DNA of 64,000 nt from Apoda limacodes (taxonomy: Eukaryota > Arthropoda > Insecta > Lepidoptera > Limacodidae), in assembly GCA_946406115.1 (NCBI GenBank), contig OX291550.1:27318722-27382721 (forward strand), written 5' to 3'. A program made the position numbers and the translations under genes. Each line of letters begins with the position of its first letter. Position 1 is the stretch's first letter. The notes beneath the pieces were generated by a model, which did not search any database, had not been told where the DNA came from, and worked only from the letters and a program-made list of their open reading frames with translations. Of the stretch, positions 44,740 through 55,700 are shown in pieces.

Positions 44740-45560
44740 AAACCCTTATTGCGCGAATCCGAATCGCACTTGAACCTGTCCGACTCGCATTTGACCCTGT
44801 TCTTTTTTTCTCATAAACCTTCCCCTGCGTGTGCATAACAACTTACCAAAATTTTATTAAAATCGGTTAACCCTTAGTGCGCGAGTCCGACTCGCACTTG
44901 ACCGTTTTTTTCTTTCATAAAAACCTTGCCCGAACACTAACACGAAACACAACAAAAAAAATTACCAGAATTTGTCCAGCCATCTTCGAGTTTTCCTTAG
45001 TGCGCGAGTCCAACTCGCACTTGACCCTTTTTTCTTTCTCAGCTTCCCCGGCAACAACTTACCAAAATTTCATTACAATCGGTTTCCTCTTATTGCGCGA
45101 GTCCGACTCGTACTTGACCGTGTGCGACTCACACTTGATCCTTTTTTCTTTCTCAGCTTCCCCGGCAACAATTTACCAAAATTTCATTAAAATCGGTCAC
45201 CCTTATTACGCGAGTCCGACTCGAACTTGACCGTTTTATTCTTTTATAAGAACCTTCTCCTGGCAATAATAAACACAACAGAAAAAGAAGCGAAATTGGT
45301 CTAGCCGTTCACGCGTGATGGCGTGACCAAGAATCCGACTCGCACTTGACCGTTTTTTCTTTCATAAAAACCTTGCCCGAACACTAACAAACACAACAAA
45401 AAAAAAATTACCAGAAGTGGTCCAGCCGTCTTCGAGTTTTCCTTAGTGCGCGAGTCCGACTCGCACTTGACCCTTTTTTTTTTCATAAGAACCTTCTCCT
45501 GACAATAACAAACACAACAGAAAAAGAATTAGCGAAATCGGTCAAACCGTCCATGCGTGA
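44740..45560 (+). repeat. Array of RTE-type 3' tails
   Basis: The tail phrase GCGCGAGTCCGACTCGCACT-TGACC or a close variant occurs about nine times between 44757 and 45470. The copies are separated by 20-120 bases of two alternating spacers, one with CTTCCCCGGCAACAACTTAC and one with AACCTTGCCCGAACACTAAC. The orientation is constant. Frames through it (44877-45230 and others) are repeats of the tail and not genes. Confidence 0.85.
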
Positions 45561-45599
45561 TGTCGTGACCAAGGGAAATAGGGATTCATTTTTATATAT

Positions 45600-46115
45600 A
45601 TAGATAGATGAATGTAGATCGACGAACGAAATATTTCATTATCTGGTTGTAAAACTATTTTTACTTGTTATTTCGCAAATATTTTTATATTATGAAAATA
45701 TGCCGAAACCACAGTACACACAAAAGTTTCGGAAATCGTGGCTTCATGATGCTTCTGACTTCAAGTAGTTTTTCTTTTTTTTTCAAAATTTACTATCATT
45801 GAATATTGACTCAATATTCCTTTATTTTTCATTAAAAATTAGTTTTTTATACAGATTCATAATTTAGTGGTTTTTCTAGTGGTTTCATATTATACGCTAA
45901 AAAATCTAGTGGTTTTCTGGTGGTTTTTGGCATCTAGTGGGCTTGCAAAAGTTTGCTGGCAACACTGCTGCCAATGCCTTTTTCAATAAATTAAAAAAAA
46001 AATACGAAGGGACGTTATGTTATTATTATTTTTATTAGTCAAAGAGAATATAATCACTACGTTTTTATTATTAGTCTTCGAAATAAGTAAACAAGTTCTC
46101 ATATGATTTAGGCAA
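45600..46115. other. Upstream region of the RecQ gene
   Basis: AT-rich, with a TCTAGTGGTTT phrase repeated near 45870-45930. The RecQ promoter should lie here; no TATA box or initiator stands out. Confidence 0.4.
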
Positions 46116-46116
46116 T

Positions 46117-48081
46117 ATGAAAAGTATTGAAGAACTTGAGAAAGAATTAATATATACTGACAATGAGTTAGTGAAAGTAGACGCAGAAATAGCAAAATGG
46201 AAAAAACTACAAAGAGAACTACATGAAAAAAAGACTTCGCTTAAAAACTCCTTAAACAAAATAAAGTCGCAGACCTTAGCCAGTGTCGATTGGGACTCTA
46301 CAAATTATGAGTGGTCAAAGGACGTTAAAACTACTCTTGAGAGTATATTTAAAATTAAATCATTCCGACCAAAGCAGATAAGTGCAATCAATTCCACCTT
46401 GTCTGGACAGCACGCATTGGTAGTTATGCCTACCGGTGCAGGTAAGAGCCTTTGCTATCAACTACCTGCCTTGGTGAAGCCAGGTCTAACTATTGTTGTG
46501 TCACCTTTGGTTTCTCTAATGGAGGATCAAATTAGATCTTTAACCAAGAAAAACATACCAGCTACGCTTATCACAAGTACTTCTTCCAAAGAAGAATCCT
46601 CTACTGCTTTAAATGTTTTGAAAGATAAGAATTCTCTCATAAAATTAATTTATGTAACACCTGAAAGATTGGCCAAAAGTAAAAGGTTCATGTCAAATTT
46701 ACAAAAGTGTTTTGCAGATGGCAGGTTGCAAAGAATTGCAATTGATGAAGTTCATTGTTGTTCACAATGGGGTCATGATTTCAGACCTGACTATAAGTTT
46801 CTAGGTATATTATCAAATATGTTTCCAAAAGTTCCTATATTAGGTTTGACAGCCACAGCTACGGCTCATGTGTTGGCTGATGTTCAAAAAATACTGAATA
46901 TATCTGGTTGCTTAGTCATTAAATCAACCTTTAATAGGCCAAATTTATATTATACAGTTCTAGAAAAACCTACATCACAAGATAAGTGCTTAGCAATTTT
47001 GGAACAGTTGTTGAAGAACAGGTATAAAGGTGAAAGTGGAATTATATATACAAACAGTATTAAAGACTCTGAAGACATTACTGATGGGTTACGTAAAAGA
47101 GGACTAAGAGTAGGATGTTATCATGCAAGTTTAGATCCAAATTTAAGATCAAAAGTACATGAAAAATGGCATGAGAAACAATACCAAGCCATCGTTGCTA
47201 CGGTAGCTTTCGGAATGGGTATTGACAAACCAGATGTTAGATTTGTTATCCACCACACCATTAGCAAATCAATGGAGAATTATTATCAGGAAAGTGGAAG
47301 AGCTGGAAGAGATGGCTTGAGAGCCGAATGTGTTACTTTATATAGAATGCAAGATGTCTTCAAAGTTAGCACAATGGTTTTTTCTTCCGTTGGGAACTTA
47401 GAGCATCTGTATGGTATGATTAAGTATTGCCTTAATGGATCCCTGTGCAGAAGACAACTGATTGCTGAACATTTTGATGAAGACTGGGGAAATACAGATT
47501 GTAATAAAATGTGTGATATATGCAGCAATCCCAATACTAATATTAAGGAAATAAACCTTGAAACTCACTGCCAAACCTTGGTTAATATCATAAACAATGC
47601 TGAAAAACAAGACACAAAACTAACTGCTCAAAAACTTTTAGATGCATGGTTTTTAAAAGGTCCAGTGAATCTTAGGCATAAGGGTAAAGAGCCAAATATT
47701 TCTAGAGCCATAGGTGAAGATGTATTAGCTTATTTATTAGTAGAAGGTTATCTTGTAGAAGATTTTCATTTTACAGCTTATAGTACAATAAGTTACATTA
47801 AGAAGGGGCCTAATATTGATTTAGTGTATGACCCAGAATTCATTTTAAAAATGCCAATAAAAAAATACTGCTTATTTGAGTTAGACAGACGGGCACCAAC
47901 AAGCTATCAGCAAAGTGATACTGAAATTAAAAATGAGCAAAATAATAGGACTGAAATAGAAAAGGATCAAAATAATAAGACTGGAATGGAGAAGAAGCAA
48001 AAGAACAAAAGAAAATTGACTGAAACTCAACAGCCTGTAGTAAAAAAATCAAAACTAATTATAATTGATGATGATGATTAA
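46117..48081 (+). CDS. RECQL: RECQ1-type ATP-dependent DNA helicase, single exon
   Basis: Complete frame of 654 residues; vertebrate RECQ1 is about 650. A RecQ 3'-5' helicase acts on forks, bubbles and junctions in the nucleus (family knowledge). Order seen: N-terminal coiled coil (1-55); FRPKQISAIN; Walker A MPTGAGKS (104-111); SPLVSLMEDQ; the DEVH box (210-213) within IAIDEVHCCSQWGHDFRPDY; GLTATAT; FNRPNLYY; VATVAFGMGIDKPDVRFVIH; QESGRAGRDG; zinc site with CRRQL and CNKMCDIC (about 444-469); winged helix with FTAYSTISYIKKGP. The tail is lysine-rich and acidic (KKSKLIIIDDDD). Match to RECQ1 is much better than to BLM, WRN or RECQ5. The absence of introns in so long a gene is notable. Confidence 0.97.
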   Translation: MKSIEELEKELIYTDNELVKVDAEIAKWKKLQRELHEKKTSLKNSLNKIKSQTLASVDWDSTNYEWSKDVKTTLESIFKIKSFRPKQISAINSTLSGQHALVVMPTGAGKSLCYQLPALVKPGLTIVVSPLVSLMEDQIRSLTKKNIPATLITSTSSKEESSTALNVLKDKNSLIKLIYVTPERLAKSKRFMSNLQKCFADGRLQRIAIDEVHCCSQWGHDFRPDYKFLGILSNMFPKVPILGLTATATAHVLADVQKILNISGCLVIKSTFNRPNLYYTVLEKPTSQDKCLAILEQLLKNRYKGESGIIYTNSIKDSEDITDGLRKRGLRVGCYHASLDPNLRSKVHEKWHEKQYQAIVATVAFGMGIDKPDVRFVIHHTISKSMENYYQESGRAGRDGLRAECVTLYRMQDVFKVSTMVFSSVGNLEHLYGMIKYCLNGSLCRRQLIAEHFDEDWGNTDCNKMCDICSNPNTNIKEINLETHCQTLVNIINNAEKQDTKLTAQKLLDAWFLKGPVNLRHKGKEPNISRAIGEDVLAYLLVEGYLVEDFHFTAYSTISYIKKGPNIDLVYDPEFILKMPIKKYCLFELDRRAPTSYQQSDTEIKNEQNNRTEIEKDQNNKTGMEKKQKNKRKLTETQQPVVKKSKLIIIDDDD

Positions 48082-48139
48082 TTGACAATTGATTTTATAT
48101 TATTTGACTGATTTTTTCAAATGAAAAAATTATATGGAT

Positions 48140-48360
48140 GTTGGCTGTTGCTTGCGGTTTCACCCGCCCTAAATTCGGTTATTGGTGTAGAATTTCAACA
48201 GCAACTCCTCAATTATAAAAAAAACTGACTCACACTTGAAATTTTCAAGTAGCCTATGCCCTTCCTCAGCACTTAAACAATCTTCATGCCAAATTTTATC
48301 AAGCATGACGAGGTAACAGACAAACAGACATAGTTACTTTTGCATTTATATTATAGTGGA
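48140..48360 (+). repeat. RTE-type 3'-region fragment
   Basis: GCTTGCGGTTTCACCCGCCC, then TTGGTGTAGAATTTCAACAG and TCATGCCAAATTTTATCAAG correspond to 59455-59520 (GCCCGCGGTTCCACCCGCAC...) and 51260-51345. Tail region is degraded. Confidence 0.6.
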
Positions 48361-48454
48361 TATTTTAAATTTGACATTTACATGTTTCAAATTTTGCATT
48401 TTCATAATTACTTCTAACAAATATACGGTTCATAACAAGACAGGTTATAGTAGT

Positions 48455-49400
48455 AGTGCCCTGTTACCGAATGCACCAGCTAGGTGCTCAGGAGTATAAG
48501 TTTAGGTAGAGTTCAGAGGTCAGTAAAGAAACACTTTTCAAGGGTAAGGCAGGTTATATTAGTATACTATTCTCCTATATATATTATATTCTCCTAATCA
48601 GATAAGGTGATTCTTAACCCTTAAATAACTCTAACGAAACTATCTATTTACAATGGTATAGACTACCTAACTAGACAGAATGTCTAGAGATGCTAGCCTA
48701 CTTACACTGATTTCAAAGTGTACATTATAAATAGTTTATTAGAGATCGAATACAATAAGTAGTCTTCGGCCTAAAGCCCGATCTGGAGTCTTGCACGTCG
48801 CTGCCACCACACAGGTCTCCGCGGCCGAAGTAGGAAGACTCGGACGGGACTGAATTTAGGGTGACCTACCGACGTGTGGTGAGTAGTGTTAAGTATGCCG
48901 CACGTGGCAGGCACAATGCAAGTTGTACGTGGGCGCAGTTCGCCACGTAGTCTTGGTGTGGAGCGGGTGCTCAGGCTGCAACACCGCTACCGCACAGGCC
49001 GAAGGTTTGGAGCACTAGGTACTCCGGGTAGGCCGAGGATATAGAGTTTAAAGGAACTCCTGGCCTCCCTCGGTGCCGACGCCGCTAAACAGCTGACACG
49101 CACCGGCCTTCGCAGTAGTAGACGACGACCGCCGTTTTTCAGGCTTCAGTCACGGCACAGAGCCGAAAGGAGTAGGTATAGTATTAACTATACTAAAAAA
49201 ACCGCACGAAATAAGATACGGTTTTTATGTTTAAGAAAGATACAAGGCAACAGCGTTGCAGAATATAATGAAGTTCATTACACGGATATTGACCTAGCAG
49301 TGGATGCCTGGAAACTTCCATCGTTTCTTACATCCTCCGGTCCTTTACCGGAGCCGGAACACCTGAACGGTCTTTCCGTTATAGTTTAAGGCATCATTTT
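48455..49400 (+). mobile_element. Family B LINE 3' region, uninterrupted copy
   Basis: It starts CCAGCTAGGTGCTCAGGAGT, then AACACTTTTCAAGGGTAAGG, through CCTAACTAGACAGAATGTCT, TCTTCGGCCTAAAGCCCGAT, a GC-rich middle, and GTCACGGCACAGAGCCGAAA near 49160. It ends with the hairpin module at 49287-49395 (stem CTCCGGT/ACCGGAG at 49335-49353). It is the reference against which the interruption at 33113-35175 is seen. No protein part is present. Confidence 0.75.
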
Positions 49401-49409
49401 TGGATATCA

Positions 49410-50025
49410 CCCAACAAACAATTTAGCGTGGGTTACCGGTAATTTTGAAGCTAAAAGTGATACAGTTCACTTATGAAATAAGTTTAGCTTTATAGGTTGT
49501 ATTAGAACTGTAAAAAAGAAGATAAATATTCAGCGGACGCTTATATACTTATGACGTTAAAGCTTGTTTCGTTCTACAGCGTCAAAAGCTGTTTGAAGAT
49601 CTTCATTAACGTCATTGGTTCTTCAACGGAGTCAATTAAGATTGTTGTAGCACCAAACACTACATGCGTTGTATACCTTTTACATACAGCTTACACCTGT
49701 AATACTAAAGACGATGATAAGTTAAATAGTTATAGCAGTTTTGTACGATCCTGAAATAAGGGTTATGGTGTAAGATAAACAAATAGTAATTCTTTAATGA
49801 CACCATTTAATGTTTCTAACGCTTAAAGTTTTTGTCTAAAATCTAACCTTATCTATAATCTAATCTAACATTCTGAAATCATTTATCGAACTGAGCTAAA
49901 ATTTGGGATTTCACTACTTCGTAAAGAACCCTTATCTTAAGGTATATAGATAAAGCTAAAGCCTAAAATGTGTTCGCTAAGTGCGTAGTTCCTCTCTTAT
50001 GGCAACCAAAGAACGCATAATACTC
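49410..50025. other. Gene-free AT-rich stretch
   Basis: The frame 49551-49754 has no recognisable character. Nothing else supported. Confidence 0.4.
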
Positions 50026-50029
50026 TTGA

Positions 50030-50116
50030 CTACCGGCGTTGTAGTTCTTCGAGTGTCGTAATAGATTTAAGAAAAGTCTGCCCTTTAGGATAAATATCGC
50101 CATTTTCAACCACTTT
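50030..50116 (-). CDS. Possible terminal exon of an unknown gene
   Basis: A good acceptor (GTTATTTTTTACAG|AAAG) leads into KVVENGDIYPKGQTFLKSIT, then TLEELQRR and a stop. Codon use is protein-like. A second frame of the same exon is also open for 57 codons, so the assignment is uncertain. A strong donor (AAAAT|GTAAGTATTT) lies upstream on the same strand near 50434, but no matching coding exon was established. Confidence 0.25.
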   Translation of the reverse strand, partial: KVVENGDIYPKGQTFLKSITTLEELQRR

Positions 50117-50124
50117 CTGTAAAA

Positions 50125-50855
50125 AATAACTAAATATTTATTTATACAAAATCACTTTTAAATAACGTGGTACCTAAATTTTCCGAATTATTTTACATAG
50201 TTTATGTAAAACAATCACTAAAACTGACCAACATTTGAAATTGAATGTCTAAAAACTATTTTAGATTATTAGTACTTTTATTTGTTTTACTTTTATTTCC
50301 TGAAAATCATGTTTTTTCTAAGGCGCGTCAAAATTGAGGTGAGAAACATGATATACCTACAATCACATTAAACTTGCAAGCGCACTAACAATTAATATTA
50401 CACTTCAAGAACACTGTTAATCAAAAATACTTACATTTTGTAATGAAAATGTTGCAATGTCCGTAGATAAACAGTAGCACTTATTTCATATTTATAAATT
50501 AATGTAATCTTATAACACCTCTTATACACTTCTACTAAAGGTTATGGAACCACTATAAAGGGTCTATTCAGGCTTTACCTGCTAAATTTTCCGCCAAAAT
50601 CGAAGATATTAAGGAGTTATTACACTCAACTCTCTTATAAATTAAACGCTTACTCTGTAATATTTAAGCAGAACCGAAAAAAAGGTCCACTACAGCTTTT
50701 CTTAACGCTAAAATGTTACTTGGGCACTGTTTACTATATGGTCCCTATGTCCAAATTATTAAATTCTTGATTTTCTTCCAAATCTCCTATGATAGAAGTA
50801 TCCACGGGAAGCCTTTCTTTACATTCTTTTGAACTTAATCATTTACACACACCGA
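50125..50855. other. Gene-free AT-rich stretch
   Basis: Apart from the possible donor near 50434 (minus) nothing is supported. Confidence 0.4.
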
Positions 50856-50859
50856 CCAG

Positions 50860-51350
50860 ACACAGATCAGTGACACACCGACCGGGTCCAATTGTGTTAT
50901 CAAACCTTGCAGGGACCTACTCGAACATGCACAAAAAATATTATTAAATTATATATTTTTAAATATTATTAAAGGAGGAGGCGATGTAACACACTTAATG
51001 CAGCGCCACCTACCGGGTCTATTTGTAAATTTAAATCTTGCAAGGACCCACTCGAATGCACACAAAAAATATCATTAAAATCGTCTCTATTGTTTAGAAG
51101 ATTAGTGACACACCGACTGCAGCGCCACCTACCGGGTCCAATTGTGTTTTGAAAACATCCAGGAACCCATGGAAATTTCGAAATATTCAGACAAAATTTC
51201 ATTCAAATCGTTCTGGTCGTTTTGAAAGAGTTAAGTGACAAACACACGTACAGAAGAATATGTTAAAAAAAAACGACTTACACTTGACGTTTTCAAGTAG
51301 TAGTATGTCTTTTCCCGGGATTCAGACTATCTCCATGCCAAATTTCATCT
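50860..51350 (+). repeat. RTE-type 3' region with three imperfect tandem units
   Basis: The phrase GACACACCGAC...CGGGTCCAATTGTGTT...TGCAGGGACC occurs near 50870, 51000 and 51110. The second and third units also have GCAGCGCCACCTACCGGGTC. Each unit ends in CACAAAAAATATCATTAAAA-type text. It closes with TTACACTTGACGTTTTCAAG and ATGCCAAATTTCATC. Confidence 0.65.
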
Positions 51351-51354
51351 TAAT

Positions 51355-52205
51355 ACGTACTCCTAATAAATCTTACAAATATCCAATGCTTGATGGAACT
51401 AATAACAATATGGTAATTAAATTAAACATACAAAGAAATAATCTTTCATCGTTTGAGACTTCTTGAAGGAAAATATATTATAAAGCCCATACCTATGGCT
51501 ACATAATCAATATAAACAAGTAGTTTTATTTTCGTAACAACGTTGCAGTCAAAAGATAAACCTCAAGCTAGGATTTGAACCTGCAACCCTTACAATATGT
51601 GTAAGTGCTCTACTATTTTATTTTGGTTCTAAGTTTATTAAACTTAGATGATGTACGGCTTTCGTGAGTAATGCTATTTGACATCACAAGTTTAAACACT
51701 TATAACTGCCATTTGAATCCACATTGAATGTCCCTCTCGCATAATTTGCAAGTTAATAGCAGCTTTTTATACTACTAATGTGCTTAAAATAGTAGTTCAA
51801 GTGGTAGCTAAAAAAAAACCCCAAAATCATACATACAGACAGAACATTGCCCTACCACGAAATGCCAAAAATTTGCAGAAAAAGATAATGATATCTTTTG
51901 TCATCTGACGGCAACTGGGAACACGCAAGTAGCAAATTGTAGTTTATTTTAGTGCTTATTTTATATTTTTAGCGGATTTAGTCGGGTTAATTTTTTGTTT
52001 AAGTTCCCATAAGCCGTGCGAAGTCAGACATATCTCAAAAACGAGTAAGTAGAACACCGATAAACAGTGCGACGGCGTCTGACGTAACTCGAATGTTTAG
52101 CAAACTGAAGTGGCAATAGATATTGAACAGATTACAATGCGTGCCTAACCGATAATCGATGGAGTGGAAAGGATTTCAAGGGGTGACCACGTATCTACCA
52201 TGTAT
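51355..52205. other. Gene-free AT-rich stretch
   Basis: No exon or clear element end. Weak tRNA-like text near 51560-51620 (GATTTGAACCTGCAACCCTT) is in keeping with a SINE scrap but was not resolved. Confidence 0.4.
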
Positions 52206-52216
52206 GTAGATAGACG

Positions 52217-52529
52217 CAGTGGCGTAGCGTGAGCCATTGCCGCCCCTTTGATGATATAAAAATAATGATGTTGGTGTCGGTGAGAAAAAAAAATCTTTTC
52301 GTGTCGCATGGGTGTTCCTAGAAGTTGTGCGGAACAGAGACGGACAGTATGCGGGACGGAACGAAGAAGTTACTAGTATTGGGCGAGAGGGACATTCAAA
52401 GTGGATTCAAATGGCAGTTATCTTTCTTGAAAAATGTATCTGTCTGATTACACCAAATTTTTTTTTTCCACGGATCGGCGGCAACCCTCTTTATAGTGGC
52501 GCCCAGGGCGGTCCGCCCCTCCGCCACTG
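52217..52529. mobile_element. 313-bp hAT-type MITE with perfect 8-bp target duplication
   Basis: The element begins CAGTGGCGTAGCGTGAGCCA and ends CCGCCCCTCCGCCACTG, so the terminal CAGTGGCG/CGCCACTG arms are inverted. It is flanked on both sides by GATAGACG (52209-52216 and 52530-52537), an exact 8-bp duplication, the hallmark of hAT transposition. No transposase is encoded. The intact duplication implies a fairly recent insertion. Confidence 0.93.
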
Positions 52530-52616
52530 GATAGACGTTCAACAGTGGGCTACGTACTAAGAGTGTATGTATTCGTAATTTCAAAAGTTTATTAAATAGA
52601 TTTAGAAAACAACATA

Positions 52617-52747
52617 TCAAACTCTGCGTCGGGGAGTGTACTTCATATCATTGTAAGCTTCAACAGTTTCCTCATCTCTGACTTTGGCTCGAGTTCTTGT
52701 TAGTTTTCGAGCAGCCCTCGGCTTCTTTTGAGATCCGAAGGACTGAA
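52617..52747 (-). CDS. UPF0193 exon 5 (C terminus)
   Basis: Acceptor CTATATTTCAG|TTCAG joins in phase with exon 4. It reads QSFGSQKKPRAARKLTRTRA, then KVRDEETVEAYNDMKYTPRR and a stop at 52617. Basic tail. The hAT MITE lies about 90 bases beyond the stop. Confidence 0.85.
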
Positions 52748-55700
52748 CTGAAATATAGGCGGAATATTACGAATATAAACAGCTGATTATAATAAAGGTA
52801 CCTATGAAAAGTTAATAATTCATATTTTTATATTTCTACTAGAATGAGTACAAAATTGAAAATTTTAGCTGTCTTTGTCTACGTTATCGTGATCGTCTGC
52901 AGACAGAAAATTAAATTGCCTTTTCATAGAATGATTCCAGTACAGATGGACATATTTTTATTTAACAAGAGTTTTTAGAATAACTAAGAAAATTCTAACA
53001 AAATGGTTTTAAGTCAATCAACTTCGATTTAACGTGCGAAATAGATGATTGATATAGATATAGATATGTATCATATAATATAAAGATATATAGTTATTTA
53101 CCACTTCCATTTGCACTCAAGTTTCCTTGAACTCTACAACTTTTGTGGCTCCGGACGTCTTCTCTGCTCATCAGAGTGCTGAATCCTGTCGCTGTCGATC
53201 TGGCAGAGCTGCACTTGCTGTCTAACCCTAGAGCTTCAAGAGAGCGCATTCTTTCTGCTATTTGATCTTCGATGACCTCTCTGTGTGGCTCTCCCTCGCC
53301 TAAATCTTCCATTTCTGCCAGCCAATCGACGCGCTCGCGAATTTGAGTTAGCACTGCAAATAAGTAATAAATGTTTATTTTTATACCAGGCTTGGGATGC
53401 TATTTTCTAATTATCAGTATTAATTCTTCTTTAGTTAGATTAGGCCAAAAACCAACTGTTGCCGAGGGCAAAATTATATTTAAGTATTTTTATAATACAT
53501 ATTTTTATATGTAAGTAGTTATCACATATGTTATTATGGACTTTACTTGAAAAATTCGTAGAAAAATATGTATTTTAGCATTTTTGGCAAATGTGGGGTG
53601 TGGCAGACATAATCGAGCTTAGTTCTGACCTTTCTCTAAACTGATATGACGGCAGTAAGCAATACACAGTAAATATGCGCTACGGTTAATTTTTCCCTCT
53701 TGCATAGTCTCTACTCTCCTGTGATTTTTGTGTAAAAATAATTTTATCAGATCAAGCATTTTGCCAGGTGGCAATCAGAAATCGGCGGACAAAATAATAA
53801 TTTTGGTACATGTTAAACACCCCCTTCTGTTTGCTGCCCTTGCTCCACTGGGGTAAAAAGAAAAAGATAGCCAAACACAACCTAGGTATAGTATTTCTGT
53901 ATAGACTTTTTCATTTTAAATATTTTCATCAAAAACTAATCTTTTCTGCCGATTTTTATTTCATTTGTGTATTAAGGGATGCTTCTCTATCAATTAAAAT
54001 TTGTATTCAAAAATGACAGGTTGAAGAGATGTAATTTACCGCGCTGTTTCAAATAGAGGTTCAAGGTAATTTTACCTACATAGCAGCGATATAGATCATT
54101 GTAACGATACATCGTTACCTAAACAACTACTTAAATTGATTAATATTTTATTGATATATGATATCAATAAAATATTAAAAGAAGATTTTTAGAAAAGATT
54201 AAATTTATTTTTTGTGTAATCTTACGAAATAATCTGCACCCTATATTTTTCATCGGGTAATAAGGTTTGTATGTAGGTGTTCTTACATTCGTTTCTCATT
54301 TCCTTTGGAGTGGGTAGTTTAGGCTTCGGTCTATTGAGTCTAGGAGGTAATGCCTCTTGAACAACGTCAGCGTCTCCATATGTCATCAATTTTGCCAATT
54401 TTTCTTTCATTTGCTCCCGGTCTTCGCCGCGCTTTAATGGCCGCGTCCTGAACACCAGTTTTATTTAAGGTAATATATATGATCGATCAAAGGTAATATG
54501 TAAAACAGAATGTAAAAGTTTATCAGTTTTTTAAATTAAAGTGATAGCATACCCAAACGAGTTTAGTTTGCAAGGATTTGATAAATGTTGTAAGACTCCT
54601 GTGTACACTTTTTGACGAGAAAAAAATATATGTTATACTTACATAGTTAAAACCTTAATTAAGTGGATTTGCTAATATTATAATATTTTGGCTATTAAAA
54701 CAGAAAAAAAGATCTGATACTCTATTTTTGGGCTTAAATTTAAATTGTTTGAAAAACTAAGAGTGATATTCTCTTGATTCTTATTTCTCAAAATATATAT
54801 TAACTATGACCAAGTGAATTTGCTAACTTCATGGTTCTAAATACATATGTATTTGTATTTTATACCGAGAAAATCGAGATTTTCAACGTGAGGTGATTTG
54901 GGAATTTTTTCCCTTCACCGAAAAGACAGTGGTGTAAATAATCATGATGTACTTGAAAATTATATTATATATTCCGCGTGTTCTAAATATATGAAAAAGA
55001 CCACAACAATAGAGCTGTATTAACAAAAATTGTTTTAACAAAATCGGTTCACGAGTTTTTCTAATATCCGTAATAATGTTTTTTTTTTTTATACCACTAA
55101 GGTGGCAAACTAGCACACGGTCCGCCTGATGGTAAGCGATCACCGTGGCCTATGGACGCTTGCAACAACAGGGGTATCACTCGCGCGTTGCCGACCCTTC
55201 AAAAATACAATAACTTCTTTCTTGAAGAACCCCATACTGTAGTCCTTAGAGAAAACCTTGGCAGGGAGCTCATTTCACAATCCAAGCGTTCGCGGGAGAA
55301 AGTTTCTCTGAAACCGCACTGTACGCGACCATTTCGGTTCTAAAGTATGAGAATGAATTCCCTGCCTATGGCGAGCGGTGCGATGGTAGAAAGTAGCCGT
55401 GGGCATCATTTCGAACAATTCCTCAGAACAAATCCCATTGTACAAGCAGTGGAACATACACAGGGAGGCAAAATCTCTCCTCAGACTTAAGGGTTCGATA
55501 CGGCAAGTCAGCTTGGGATCGTCGACAATTCTCAGAGCCCGTCGTTGAACCGAGCACCGGGTGCACATTCGCAGTCTTCCATGAAGACGGAAATTGCCTA
55601 GTGTGGTAGGAAAGTGCGAAGAGGTGCGTGAGTACAGGACATAACTCAGGAGCACACTGCTTAAGCACCACTGATAGTATACCGTCTGGCCCACTCGACT

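Noticed and set aside
44877..45230. 117-codon frame with repeated RESDSHLT-type phrases
   Set aside because: It is the translation of the RTE tail array, with no gene-like start or splice signals.
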